A program made the translations under genes and the position numbers. The notes below the pieces were generated by a model. The model had not been told where the DNA came from. It made no database searches and saw only the letters and a program-made list of their open reading frames with translations. Below, piece by piece: positions 1 through 7,426 of a DNA stretch of 10,172 nucleotides. How positions within the stretch are numbered: position 1 is the stretch's first letter; every line of letters starts with the position of its first letter. Origin of the DNA: Eubacteriales bacterium (lineage in GTDB: Bacteria > Bacillota_A > Clostridia > Lachnospirales > Lachnospiraceae); assembly GCA_030527765.1 (NCBI GenBank), contig JAUNAE010000110.1, positions 1 to 10,172 of the forward strand. Direction: 5' to 3'.

Positions 1-1146
1 CTTCATATCGCTGGTGCAGTCATCAAAAATGGTTGGTCTTACAAAGAATCCTTTTGCACACTCTCCTTCGGTATATCGTTCTCCGCCACATACAAGACGT
101 GCTCCTTCTTTTTTGCCCTGCTCTATATAGGAAAGTACTCGTTTCATATGTGACTCTGATACCAGTGCACCCATATCCGGATTATCCAGAGGATTGCCAA
201 TCGTGATGGCATTCGCTTTCTTTGCAAGACGTTTCAGAAATTCCTCTTTCACACTTTCTTCAATCAGAATTCGGCTTCCCGCAGAGCATACCTCACCCTG
301 GTTGAGGAAAATACCGATCATCGCCCACTCAACAGCTCCATCCAGATCCGCATCTGCAAAGATCACGTTCGGAGATTTTCCTCCGAGTTCCAAACCGATT
401 TTTTTCACATTGGAGGCAGCTTTTCTCATGATGCTCTGACCCACTTCTGTACTTCCGGTAAATGTAATCATATCCACATCCGGACTCTCGGCCAGACAAT
501 CTCCCACAATGCTTCCCGGACCCATCACAAGATTCGCAGCACCTTTCGGAATTCCGCATTTTTCAAAAATCTCAAACAATCGAATACAGGACAGTACGCA
601 AACCGATGCCGGTTTAAAAATGACACTGTTTCCTGCTGCCAGAGACGGGGCAAGTTTCCAGATCCCCATAAGGAGTGGATAATTCCATGGAGTAATCTCC
701 GCACACACACCCACCGGCTCATGAATTGTATAGCTATGCATTTCACCAAAACCGGTATTTACTTCGTAACATCCTCCATGAGGCATTTTGATCATGCTCG
801 CATAATAACGGAAACAATGAATGCCGTCATCAATATCCGCTTCCGCCTCTCTGAGGGGTTTGCCCATATCCATGGATTCCAGTCTGGCAAGTTCTTCCTT
901 TTCTTCTTCCAGCGCATCGGCAATTTTCAGGAGAATATCTCCCCTTGCCTGGCTGTCCATATCTCTCCATTCTCTCGTAACGTAGAATGATTTTTTTGCG
1001 GCAGCAATTGCCTTCTTGGTATCTTCTACGGATGCCTCTGCAATTTCCGCAAGTACCTCTCCGGTTGCAGGATTGATCGAAGAAAATGTTTTTCCTTCAC
1101 TGCCATTCACCCATTCTCCATCAATATATAATCGTTTAATTTCCAT
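1..1146 (-). CDS. Aldehyde dehydrogenase, probably 4-aminobutyraldehyde dehydrogenase (3' end off the window)
   Basis: NAD(P)-dependent aldehyde dehydrogenase. The first 382 residues are present and about 110 are missing at the C-terminus, judging from the usual 490-500 residues. Visible family motifs are the N-terminal YIDGEWVNG, the oxyanion Asn in TPWNYP (N155), the cofactor Lys in FKPA (K178), the nucleotide-binding FTGSTEVG (229-236), the general-base Glu in LELGGKSPN (E253) and the catalytic Cys in NQGEVCSAGSR (C287). The frame is open to the window edge with no break. The NQG-x-VC-x-AG context resembles E. coli PuuC. With PatA and AguB in the same operon, the likely reaction is oxidation of 4-aminobutanal to GABA; betaine aldehyde or another amino-aldehyde remains possible. 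The start at 1146 fits the family N-terminus but has only a weak GGAA ribosome site. An in-frame ATG at 1218 would add 24 residues and begins inside a repeat. It lies 108 nt downstream of aguB. Confidence 0.9.
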   Translation of the reverse strand, partial: MEIKRLYIDGEWVNGSEGKTFSSINPATGEVLAEIAEASVEDTKKAIAAAKKSFYVTREWRDMDSQARGDILLKIADALEEEKEELARLESMDMGKPLREAEADIDDGIHCFRYYASMIKMPHGGCYEVNTGFGEMHSYTIHEPVGVCAEITPWNYPLLMGIWKLAPSLAAGNSVIFKPASVCVLSCIRLFEIFEKCGIPKGAANLVMGPGSIVGDCLAESPDVDMITFTGSTEVGQSIMRKAASNVKKIGLELGGKSPNVIFADADLDGAVEWAMIGIFLNQGEVCSAGSRILIEESVKEEFLKRLAKKANAITIGNPLDNPDMGALVSESHMKRVLSYIEQGKKEGARLVCGGERYTEGECAKGFFVRPTIFDDCTSDMK

Positions 1147-1215
1147 TCCGTCACTTCCAATCCTTTCTCTATTCCACCGTTTTCCGGATGCTTCGGGATA
1201 TTTATCGTATTTGGA

Positions 1216-1240
1216 CATTCGCAATCCACTCTGCTTGCTC
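1216..1240. repeat. Diverged copy of the repeat found upstream of the regulator gene
   Basis: The 11-bp string ATTCGCAATCC at 1217-1227 is identical to two places in the control region (7635-7645 and 7684-7694). The sequence after it (actctgcttgctc) is close to the ctttgctc that follows it there. It sits in the 108-nt gap between aguB and the aldehyde dehydrogenase gene. The alternative ATG at 1218 for that gene falls within this element. Such short dispersed intergenic repeats may be remnants of a small mobile or palindromic element. No function can be read from it. Confidence 0.5.
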
Positions 1241-1254
1241 ACAAGCACCGGAAC

Positions 1255-2115
1255 TTATGCCCCATGTGTCAGAAGCGTCTGATACATTTCCGGTCTGCGA
1301 TCTCTGTACACACCCCACTGTCTTCTCTTCTCATCAATTGCATCCAAATCAAAGGTATGTGTGAGCACGGTCTCCGTCTCCCGATCCGCCTCCTCTACAA
1401 TTTCTCCGGTTTCATCTGCAATAAAGCTGGAACCGTAAAATGTAATTTCGGAATCCTTCTGTGTCTCTTTTCCAATTCGGTTGGAGGCCACTACCGGCAG
1501 AATGTTTGCCGCCGCATGTCCCTGCATGGCATGCTGCCAATGTGGTTTGGAGTCCAGCGCAAGTGTCGGCTCAGATCCAATCGCAGTGGGATAGAACAGA
1601 ATTTCCGCTCCCTGAAGAGCCATACATCTTGCGGCCTCCGGGAACCACTGATCCCAGCAGATTCCCACGCCGATTTTTCCGTATTTTGTGTTCCACACTT
1701 TGAATCCGGTATCCCCGGGAGTGAAGAAGAATTTCTCGGCATAAGGAGCTCCATCCGGAATGTGCGTTTTGCGATACACTCCAAGGAAACTTCCATCCGC
1801 ATCAATCATCGCAATACTGTTAAACATAGCATTATTGCTTCTTTCATAGAAGCTGACCGGAAGAACAACTCCCAGTTCTTTTGCCAGTTCTCTCATGCGA
1901 AGAACCGCAGGGCTCTTTTCCACCGGAACTGACAGTTCCATATACTCAAAATCATGTCTCTGGCAAAAATAAGGCGTTTCAAACAATTCCTGAAGCAGAA
2001 TAATATTGGCTCCTTTTGCCGCCGCACTTCGCACAATCTGCTCCGCTTTTTTTAATGTTGCCTCTCGATCCCATGTACAGCACATCTGTGTTGCCGCCAC
2101 TGTTACATTTCTCAT
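1255..2115 (-). CDS. aguB: N-carbamoylputrescine amidohydrolase
   Basis: Cytoplasmic nitrilase-superfamily enzyme that hydrolyses N-carbamoylputrescine to putrescine, CO2 and ammonia. The 286-residue length is typical. The catalytic triad is visible: Glu43 in LLQELFETPYF, Lys116 in YRKTHIPDG and Cys153 in GICWDQWFPEAARCMA. The runs EKFFFTPGDTGFKVW and YPTAIGSEP are characteristic of the AguB branch, as opposed to beta-ureidopropionase or omega-amidase. The ATG at 2115 has an AAGGGG ribosome site at 2126-2131, 10 nt upstream. The gene starts 31 nt after the cytidylate-kinase-like gene and precedes the aldehyde dehydrogenase. It would feed putrescine to PatA from the same operon. The enzyme that normally supplies its substrate, agmatine deiminase, is not in this window. 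Confidence 0.93.
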   Translation of the reverse strand: MRNVTVAATQMCCTWDREATLKKAEQIVRSAAAKGANIILLQELFETPYFCQRHDFEYMELSVPVEKSPAVLRMRELAKELGVVLPVSFYERSNNAMFNSIAMIDADGSFLGVYRKTHIPDGAPYAEKFFFTPGDTGFKVWNTKYGKIGVGICWDQWFPEAARCMALQGAEILFYPTAIGSEPTLALDSKPHWQHAMQGHAAANILPVVASNRIGKETQKDSEITFYGSSFIADETGEIVEEADRETETVLTHTFDLDAIDEKRRQWGVYRDRRPEMYQTLLTHGA

Positions 2116-2146
2116 AATTCTTCAACCCCTTATTTTCCAACTGATT

Positions 2147-2764
2147 TTATTCTTTTACGAATTTCCTTTTGACAAATTCCGCCAGGTATTCCGCTGTCTC
2201 ATCAATTCCGAGAACACTGCTGTCAATCAAAAGATGTTTATGATTCTTATCATCCGGATAATATCCGGCATAATGCATATGATAAGAATCTCTCGCCTCA
2301 TCTACTTTTACAATCAACTGTCTTGCTTCCCGCTCATCCATCTGCAGTGTTTCCACACAGTTCTTCACTCTTGCTGCATACGGAGCATAAATGAAAATAT
2401 GAAGGACATTCTCCTGATCCAGCAGTGTGAAATCGGAGCAGCGTCCTACAATCACACAGCTTTCTCTCTCCGCCAGAAATCGAATGATATTCTGCTGTGC
2501 TTCAAAGATCTCATCCTGTCTTGTATTTGTATTTTTTCCAAGAGGGAACTGCATATTGCGAAGGGATTTCAAAGATCTTCCCATCGCAGTTTCTTCCTCA
2601 TCGTCCACAATGGACGCCGGGAGTTTCAGCTGCTTCGCAGCTTCATCCACCAGATCTCTGTCATAATACTCAATTCCGAGAATTTCACTCATTTTTTTTG
2701 CAATCGGGCGGCCAAGACTTCCGAACTGTCTCGTAATCGTAATCACATATTTTTGTTTATTCAT
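2147..2764 (-). CDS. Cytidylate-kinase-like protein (Cytidylate_kin2 family), substrate unknown
   Basis: A 205-residue predicted P-loop nucleoside or nucleotide kinase-like protein. The N-terminal ITITRQFGSLGRPIAKK (residues 8-24) matches the Cytidylate_kin2 pattern, in which a GSGGR-like loop replaces the classical Walker A of Cmk; here the loop reads GSLGR, with Leu17 where Gly is usual. It is followed by a YYDRDLVDEAA segment (33-43), a VIVGRCSDF segment (104-112) and a C-terminal VDEARDSYHMHYAGYY lid-like region (154-169), all family-typical. Proteins of this family are common in Clostridia and mostly uncharacterised. The start at 2764 is chosen over a longer reading because its GAGG ribosome site (2771-2774, spacing 6) lies inside the end of the amidohydrolase gene. 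The two genes overlap by 8 nt (2757-2764), so translation is probably coupled. A role in polyamine metabolism is implied only by position. Confidence 0.82.
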   Translation of the reverse strand: MNKQKYVITITRQFGSLGRPIAKKMSEILGIEYYDRDLVDEAAKQLKLPASIVDDEEETAMGRSLKSLRNMQFPLGKNTNTRQDEIFEAQQNIIRFLAERESCVIVGRCSDFTLLDQENVLHIFIYAPYAARVKNCVETLQMDEREARQLIVKVDEARDSYHMHYAGYYPDDKNHKHLLIDSSVLGIDETAEYLAEFVKRKFVKE

Positions 2765-4373
2765 AGTAGACCTCACTTCCTTCGAAATAGTTAGCCAGTA
2801 CTCTGGCGGATCGAAATTCCTCCGGAGATACAGCAAACGGATTCTTACTTAACACAATGAAATTGGCAAGTTTTCCCGCTTCCAAAGTGCCCGTTTGCTC
2901 TTCCACACCATATACTTTTGCTCCGGTTTGTGTGTAAGACTTCAGCACCACATCCACCGGAAGTTTCTGCTCTTCTCCGTTCTGGCACACTTCTTTTCCT
3001 TCGTCGTTGAGTCGTGTAAGTGCTGCGTAAATTGTAAGAAAAGGGTTTACGCTCACAACCGGAAAATCCGTTCCGATTGCAACCTCACCGGCTGCTTCAT
3101 ATACGCTTCTCACGGGAAATTCATACTTGCATCGCTCTTTTCCCAGTCTCCAGATCTTTCCATTATTAGAAAGCGTCACGTGATAAGGCTGCATAGAAGG
3201 GATCACTTTCAGCTCTCGGAAACGGTTCAGATCAGAGGGATGAATATTTTCAATGTGCTCAATCGTATTTCGTAGATTCGGGCAATCCGGAAGCTGTTTT
3301 TTCGCCTCTTCAAACATATCAAGTGCCATCCTGACAGACCCATCTGCAATGCAATGGAGTCTCACAGAAATCCCAGCCCGGTTCGCTGCAATAATCTCTT
3401 TCTGCATCTTCTCCTTCGGCCAGAGGGGAAGTCCCTCGCCGCAGGTTTCCTTGCGATCCTCATAAGGTTCCAGCAGAAGTCCGGTATAGGTTTCTGTCAC
3501 ACCGTCCAGAAATCCCTTGACTCCTGCAATGTGAAAATGTTTTGTATTTAATTCTTTTTGAAACTCAAAGAATGGAGTGAAGTCCGTGTATCCAAACATC
3601 TTCGTGAAAACAAAAATCTCACTGTTCAGTTGATTTTCCTGATCAAGATTTTTCAAAATCTCATAAGATTTTTTATTCTCCTCAGTATAATCTTCCGCAA
3701 ACATTTCACTCACTGCTGCGATTCCATAAGAAGCCAGTTTCTTCTGAAATGATACATGAATTTCCTTCATTTCCTCCTGAGAAAATTCCATGTATTTCTT
3801 CATCGCCGGCTCACAAGCCGCAGGTTCCAGAAACAATCCACTAAGAGAACCATCCGAAAACCGGCAGGCCTCTCCATTTTCAACTGTGAACTCTTCCGTA
3901 TATCCGGCTTCTCTGATCGCCGCGGAATTCATCCACATACTGTGGGCATCTGCACACTGCAAATACACCGGCGTTTCCGGGAAGGCTTCATCCAGACTTC
4001 TCTTATCAGGAAGAGGTGCATCTTCCCAGGCACCAACGAACCACCCGGTTCCCCGAAGTCTGTGAAGTTCGGGATGTGTATGAGCAAATTCTTTCATTCG
4101 CTCCACACACTCTTCCTGGGACTTGCATTCTCCGAGAGTATTGCATACATAGTCACTCTCACTCACAGCCCCTGAAATGATATGGGTATGTGCATCTATG
4201 AAAGAAGGCATGATCAGCCGATCTTCATAATCTCTTACTGCCTCCCCCGGATACAGATCCGGATCATAATGATAGGGAAGGACAGCCTTAATTTTTTCTC
4301 CATGAATGAGAAGACTTAAAGGTTCCGGCTTATTGCTGTTTCCGGTAAAAACATTCTGACTTTTTATAATCAT
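2757..4373 (-). CDS. YtcJ-type metal-dependent amidohydrolase (Amidohydro_3)
   Basis: A 538-residue cytoplasmic amidohydrolase of the YtcJ/NfdA group, which hydrolyses amide or formamide-type C-N bonds with a metal centre. Visible motifs are the metal site DAHTH (Asp60, His62, His64), the family run DAHSMWMNSAA (around 142-152), the Lys in VKGFLDG (Lys286), RLHCIADG (His340), TIEHIE (His373) and the catalytic Asp in IGTDFPV (Asp436). The C-terminus (GTLEAGKLANFIVL) is the usual closing beta-strand domain. The ATG at 4373 is preferred over 4388: GGGGGA at 4381-4386 is 7 nt upstream, while nothing precedes 4388. It lies 83 nt after the antiporter gene and overlaps the next gene by 8 nt. Its substrate is not evident. 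In this operon it may release a polyamine or its precursor from an acylated, formylated or carbamoylated form, but this is inference. Confidence 0.87.
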   Translation of the reverse strand: MIIKSQNVFTGNSNKPEPLSLLIHGEKIKAVLPYHYDPDLYPGEAVRDYEDRLIMPSFIDAHTHIISGAVSESDYVCNTLGECKSQEECVERMKEFAHTHPELHRLRGTGWFVGAWEDAPLPDKRSLDEAFPETPVYLQCADAHSMWMNSAAIREAGYTEEFTVENGEACRFSDGSLSGLFLEPAACEPAMKKYMEFSQEEMKEIHVSFQKKLASYGIAAVSEMFAEDYTEENKKSYEILKNLDQENQLNSEIFVFTKMFGYTDFTPFFEFQKELNTKHFHIAGVKGFLDGVTETYTGLLLEPYEDRKETCGEGLPLWPKEKMQKEIIAANRAGISVRLHCIADGSVRMALDMFEEAKKQLPDCPNLRNTIEHIENIHPSDLNRFRELKVIPSMQPYHVTLSNNGKIWRLGKERCKYEFPVRSVYEAAGEVAIGTDFPVVSVNPFLTIYAALTRLNDEGKEVCQNGEEQKLPVDVVLKSYTQTGAKVYGVEEQTGTLEAGKLANFIVLSKNPFAVSPEEFRSARVLANYFEGSEVYYE

Positions 4374-4456
4374 TCCAATTTCCCCCATTCATTGATATCA
4401 ACTACATCTAAACGGACAAATCTACTGACGACGATATCGCCATGTACAAAAGCAGA

Positions 4457-5812
4457 TCACATCACAAAGCCGCAAACTGCGTACGCTCCAACCGATAAGA
4501 CGCTTGCAATAATGACATATGGAAGCTGTGACAGTGCATGCTCCATGCTGTCAATTCCGGCACTGGACGCAGAAAGAAGTGTTGCGTCTGTGTAGAAACA
4601 TGCATGACTTCCAAAAGCTCCACCGGAAATAATCGCTGCCATTACAAGGATTGGGTTTGCACCGATGGTAGCTCCCAAAGGAAATACAATCGGTGCAACC
4701 ACTGCACTCATGCCCCAGAGAGAACCTGTACAGAAGGTTAAGATTGCAACGAGGATAAAGGTAATCATCGGGAACACGCTTGCATTCAGGAACGGTTTTG
4801 CAACATCAATTACAAACTGTGTGAGTCCCATCTCTTCCGTAACTTTTCCAAGAACAAAAGCTACCACCAGCAGGAAGAGAATCGGCAGCATATCTGCAAA
4901 ACCACGAACAACCAGCTGGAAGAATTCATCAAGCTGCACTGTTTTTCTCGGAACATAAAGTACAAAACATACAAGGATGGCAACAACCACTGCCAGAAGA
5001 AGATCTCCGGTAATGATTGCCAGAGCTACAAGCACTGCCATAGGAAGCAGGAAGTTCCAGATGTTTCCTTCTTCCTCATACCCTTTGTACTCTTCATGAT
5101 TGTATTTTCTGCTGGCATCACTGTAGACTTTTCCGGTTTCTTCCACACGCTGATATGCTCTCTTCATACCGCCAAGTTTTGGAAACAGTCCAAGTGCAAA
5201 GAGCAGTACAATTACTAATGTAAAAATCGGATAAAAAGCGAACGGAATCGCATGAATATACGCTTTGATTCCCGTTGCATACCCAAGTTCGCTCACTCCG
5301 GGCTGTTCAAAGAATAAACTCGCATAAAAGACTGCCCATGTAGAGAAAGGAAGGAGTACACACACCGGTGCTCCGGTTGCATCCAACATATAAGCCAACG
5401 TCTCTCTCGGAAGTTTTCTCTTATCGTAAACACCCTTCATACATACGCCGATCGACAATACATTCAGATAATCATCAATGAAAATCAGAACGCCCATCAC
5501 AAAGGTTGTTAGGAGTGTTTTCTTCTCCGTGTTGCAGAATTTTGATACGAAACGTGAGAATCCAAAAGATCCTTTGGAGGCCTGCAGAAGTGCAATCAGA
5601 CTTCCGAACAAACCACAAACCAGCACAATCCATACATTCTCCGCGAGAACTTCCTGAATCAATACACACCACTGTGTCATGAAATCTTTTCCATACATAA
5701 TCAGCGCTGCAACCATAGATCCACCGATAATAAATTCAGTCGCACGCTTGGTAACAACCGCTCCCACAATGATGATCAAAATCAAAATAATTGCCACAAG
5801 TCCAGTATTCAT
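4457..5812 (-). CDS. nhaC: NhaC-family Na+/H+ antiporter-like transporter
   Basis: A 451-residue integral membrane protein with about 11-12 hydrophobic segments, beginning with one at residues 4-22. A long hydrophilic loop at about 214-252 divides two halves. The NhaC signature IDDYLNVLS is at about 112-120, and TGSLWGMSAV (about 362-371) and the SHACFYTDATLLSAS segment (403-417) match the second-half motifs. The family exchanges Na+ for H+; some members exchange organic substrates such as malate and lactate. The start at 5812 is fixed by a perfect AGGAGG at 5820-5825, 7 nt upstream; the frame stays open upstream but has no better site. It lies second in the operon, after a hairpin in the 143-nt gap behind patA. 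Its place between catabolic genes suggests it may move a polyamine, an intermediate or the product GABA rather than only manage Na+, but nothing in the sequence proves that. Confidence 0.88.
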   Translation of the reverse strand: MNTGLVAIILILIIIVGAVVTKRATEFIIGGSMVAALIMYGKDFMTQWCVLIQEVLAENVWIVLVCGLFGSLIALLQASKGSFGFSRFVSKFCNTEKKTLLTTFVMGVLIFIDDYLNVLSIGVCMKGVYDKRKLPRETLAYMLDATGAPVCVLLPFSTWAVFYASLFFEQPGVSELGYATGIKAYIHAIPFAFYPIFTLVIVLLFALGLFPKLGGMKRAYQRVEETGKVYSDASRKYNHEEYKGYEEEGNIWNFLLPMAVLVALAIITGDLLLAVVVAILVCFVLYVPRKTVQLDEFFQLVVRGFADMLPILFLLVVAFVLGKVTEEMGLTQFVIDVAKPFLNASVFPMITFILVAILTFCTGSLWGMSAVVAPIVFPLGATIGANPILVMAAIISGGAFGSHACFYTDATLLSASSAGIDSMEHALSQLPYVIIASVLSVGAYAVCGFVM

Positions 5813-5883
5813 ATTATTTCCTCCTCTTGACATAAAGCCCGGTGTCAAAGGGATTGTTTAATCCATCTCCCTGCTTAACTTAG

Positions 5884-5924
5884 AAAAGGAGCACATCCTC
5901 ATCTTCATGAGTCTGTGCCCCTTT
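5884..5924 (-). terminator. Hairpin between patA and nhaC, probably a partial terminator or mRNA processing/stability element
   Basis: In the minus-strand RNA an 11-pair stem forms between 5924-5914 and 5895-5885. The only non-Watson-Crick position is a G-U pair (5919/5890), which would be an A-C mismatch in the other strand; this favours function in the operon RNA. Above it are a symmetric GA/GA internal loop and a 5-bp inner stem (CTCAT/ATGAG on the plus strand) closed by a four-base loop. Only four U follow before a C, so termination is likely to be incomplete. It could set a higher level of patA than of the downstream genes. Confidence 0.6.
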
Positions 5925-5955
5925 ACACGATTTCTGTTATCCTATCTGATTCGAA

Positions 5956-7320
5956 TTATAATGTTTTCTGCACATCTTCCAGTGCCTCACCAAACCGGGT
6001 AATAACATCCTCAATATCCTGATCAGAAATCACCGCAGTAGGCTCGAATCGAATTGTTTTTGCATTAACCAGAGTACCTGCTGTCATAACTCTTCTTGCA
6101 AACAGACCCTTGGATGTTTCATATCCAAGCTCACATGTTCTGAACTCTACTGCAAGCATCAGGCCGGTACCTCTGACTTCCTGAATGATATCCGGATATT
6201 TTTCTCCGAGACTTACGAGACCTGCTTTTAATTTCTCACCTTTCTCCTTGCACATTCCCGGAACATCATGTTCAATCATATAGCGGATGGTAGCAAGAGC
6301 TGCGGAACAGCAAAGCGGGTTGCCGCCAAAGGTCGGAGAACCGAGAAGCCATGGATTTTCTACCAGCTGATCCACCCACATAGATGGTTTGCAGATAATT
6401 CCGGTAATCGGAAGAATACCACCGCCGAAGGCTTTTCCATAAGTCATAATATCCGGTGTAACGCCCTCAGCTTCGCAGCGCCACATAGTACCGGTACGAC
6501 CCATTCCGGTCTGAATTTCATCAAAAATCAGAGCTACTCCGTACTCATCACAGATCTCTCTGACTTCCTTCAGATATCCTTTTGGCGGAATAATAACACC
6601 GGCCTCACCCTGAATCGGTTCCAGAATAACTGCCGCAACTTTCTCACCAACGGCTGTCAGATTGCGAATTGCCTTTCTCATATCTTCAGCGTTTCCGTAC
6701 TCTACATGCTGTACCTGCTGTACCATCGGAGTGTAAGGAACACGGTAAGTGGATTTGCCTCCCATGGAAATAGCACCCATGGATTTTCCGTGAAATGCTC
6801 CGACAGTGGAGATATACCAACGTCCGCCGGTGGCAATTCGTGCCAGTTTCAAAGCCATCTCAACGGCCTCCGCACCACCATTTGTGAAGAAGCAATACTG
6901 CAGGTCTCCCGGAGTAATATCTGCAAGTGCCTTTGCCAGATAACCGCGAAGAGGATCGAGAAGTTCCTGGGAATGCAGCGCCTGATGATCCAGCTGAGCC
7001 TTCACAACATCCAGGATCTCTTCATTACGATGTCCACAAGTGTAAATTCCGAAACCGCCAAGGCAGTCGATAAATTTCTCACCATTCAGACCATAGCAGT
7101 AAGCTCCCTCATCCTGCCATTCCAGAACAGCACCGCCCTCGGAATCAGAAGAAACAGACTTACGATATTTCAGCCAGCCCGGACTTACATAGTGATCGAA
7201 ATAATCCAGTGTCTCATCTACCATTGCAATTTTTTCTTCTACCGGAATATCCTTTGTGTCAGTTTTAATCAAACCAATCACTCTATCTAATTCTTTCTTT
7301 ACCTGTGCATAATCAGCCAT
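5956..7320 (-). CDS. patA: Putrescine aminotransferase
   Basis: PLP-dependent class III aminotransferase that converts putrescine plus 2-oxoglutarate (or pyruvate) to 4-aminobutanal plus glutamate (or alanine). The 454-residue length is close to that of E. coli PatA/YgjG (459). Visible motifs are NGGAEAVE (147-154, phosphate binding), GAFHGKS (174-180), EPIQGEAGVI (234-243), the cofactor Asp in FDEIQTGMGRTG (Asp267) and the Schiff-base Lys in TYGKAFGGG (Lys296). The C-terminal AGTLVNAKTIRFEP is also PatA-like. The start at 7320 has AAAGGA at 7329-7334, 8 nt upstream. An ATG at 7329 would sit directly on that site and is less likely. It is the first gene of the operon, behind a leader that carries an intrinsic terminator. 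It supplies the amino-aldehyde that the aldehyde dehydrogenase at the other end of the operon would oxidise. Confidence 0.93.
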   Translation of the reverse strand: MADYAQVKKELDRVIGLIKTDTKDIPVEEKIAMVDETLDYFDHYVSPGWLKYRKSVSSDSEGGAVLEWQDEGAYCYGLNGEKFIDCLGGFGIYTCGHRNEEILDVVKAQLDHQALHSQELLDPLRGYLAKALADITPGDLQYCFFTNGGAEAVEMALKLARIATGGRWYISTVGAFHGKSMGAISMGGKSTYRVPYTPMVQQVQHVEYGNAEDMRKAIRNLTAVGEKVAAVILEPIQGEAGVIIPPKGYLKEVREICDEYGVALIFDEIQTGMGRTGTMWRCEAEGVTPDIMTYGKAFGGGILPITGIICKPSMWVDQLVENPWLLGSPTFGGNPLCCSAALATIRYMIEHDVPGMCKEKGEKLKAGLVSLGEKYPDIIQEVRGTGLMLAVEFRTCELGYETSKGLFARRVMTAGTLVNAKTIRFEPTAVISDQDIEDVITRFGEALEDVQKTL

Positions 7321-7321
7321 A

Positions 7322-7426
7322 CTAACCATCCTTTCCGAAAATCCCGAACCCGCAACCGGCTTCTGTGATTTTCACAAAAAAAGGTGTATCCGGAACACTC
7401 TGTCCCAGGATACACCTTTGTACCAT
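7322..7426 (-). CDS. Possible 34-residue leader peptide ORF, tentative
   Basis: An ATG at 7426 opens 34 codons ending with TAG at 7324-7322. One base separates that stop from the ATG of patA, a spacing that allows translational coupling. The ORF runs through both arms and the U-run of the leader terminator, so a translating ribosome would prevent the hairpin from forming. Its N-terminal half is ordinary in composition and its C-terminal half is Gly/Phe rich; I recognise no known peptide. The ribosome site is weak: AGAG at 7430-7433, only 3 nt from the ATG. An open frame of this length can easily arise by chance, so coding status is unproven. Confidence 0.25.
   Translation of the reverse strand: MVQRCILGQSVPDTPFFVKITEAGCGFGIFGKDG
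7376..7419 (-). terminator. Intrinsic terminator inside the operon leader (candidate attenuator)
   Basis: Arms 7380-7391 (AAAGGTGTATCC) and 7408-7419 (GGATACACCTTT) are perfectly complementary over 12 bp, with a 16-nt loop that can pair further (GGAACA with TGTCC, one bulge). Read on the minus strand the hairpin is followed directly by seven U (7382-7376), the classic form of an intrinsic terminator. Read on the plus strand no U-run follows. The only minus-direction transcription unit it can terminate starts in this same intergenic region and reads into patA, whose start is about 55 nt further on. A 9-bp direct repeat (TCTGTGATT on the plus strand) lies on each side, at 7362-7370 and 7431-7439. 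Confidence 0.82.

Noticed and set aside
2006..2794. Long plus-strand ORFs opposite the operon genes (such as 2006-2794, 1264-1932, 6268-7290)
   Set aside because: They are antisense to genes with clear family motifs, lack ribosome sites and have no recognisable protein character.
4392..4439. Two GATATC-centred palindromes (4392-4401 and 4432-4439) between nhaC and the amidohydrolase gene
   Set aside because: They are short, have different flanks and no promoter-like boxes nearby. Chance is sufficient.
5813..5848. N-terminal extension of the antiporter to an ATG at 5848
   Set aside because: The perfect AGGAGG site serves the ATG at 5812, and the extension (MTPGFMSRGGNN) encodes the ribosome site itself.
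7364..7376. TGTGA-TTT-TCACA palindrome resembling a CRP site
   Set aside because: The gap is 3 bp instead of the 6 bp of a CRP box, the site lies downstream of the promoter, and CRP-cAMP control is not expected in Clostridia. It may simply be a small hairpin in the leader.
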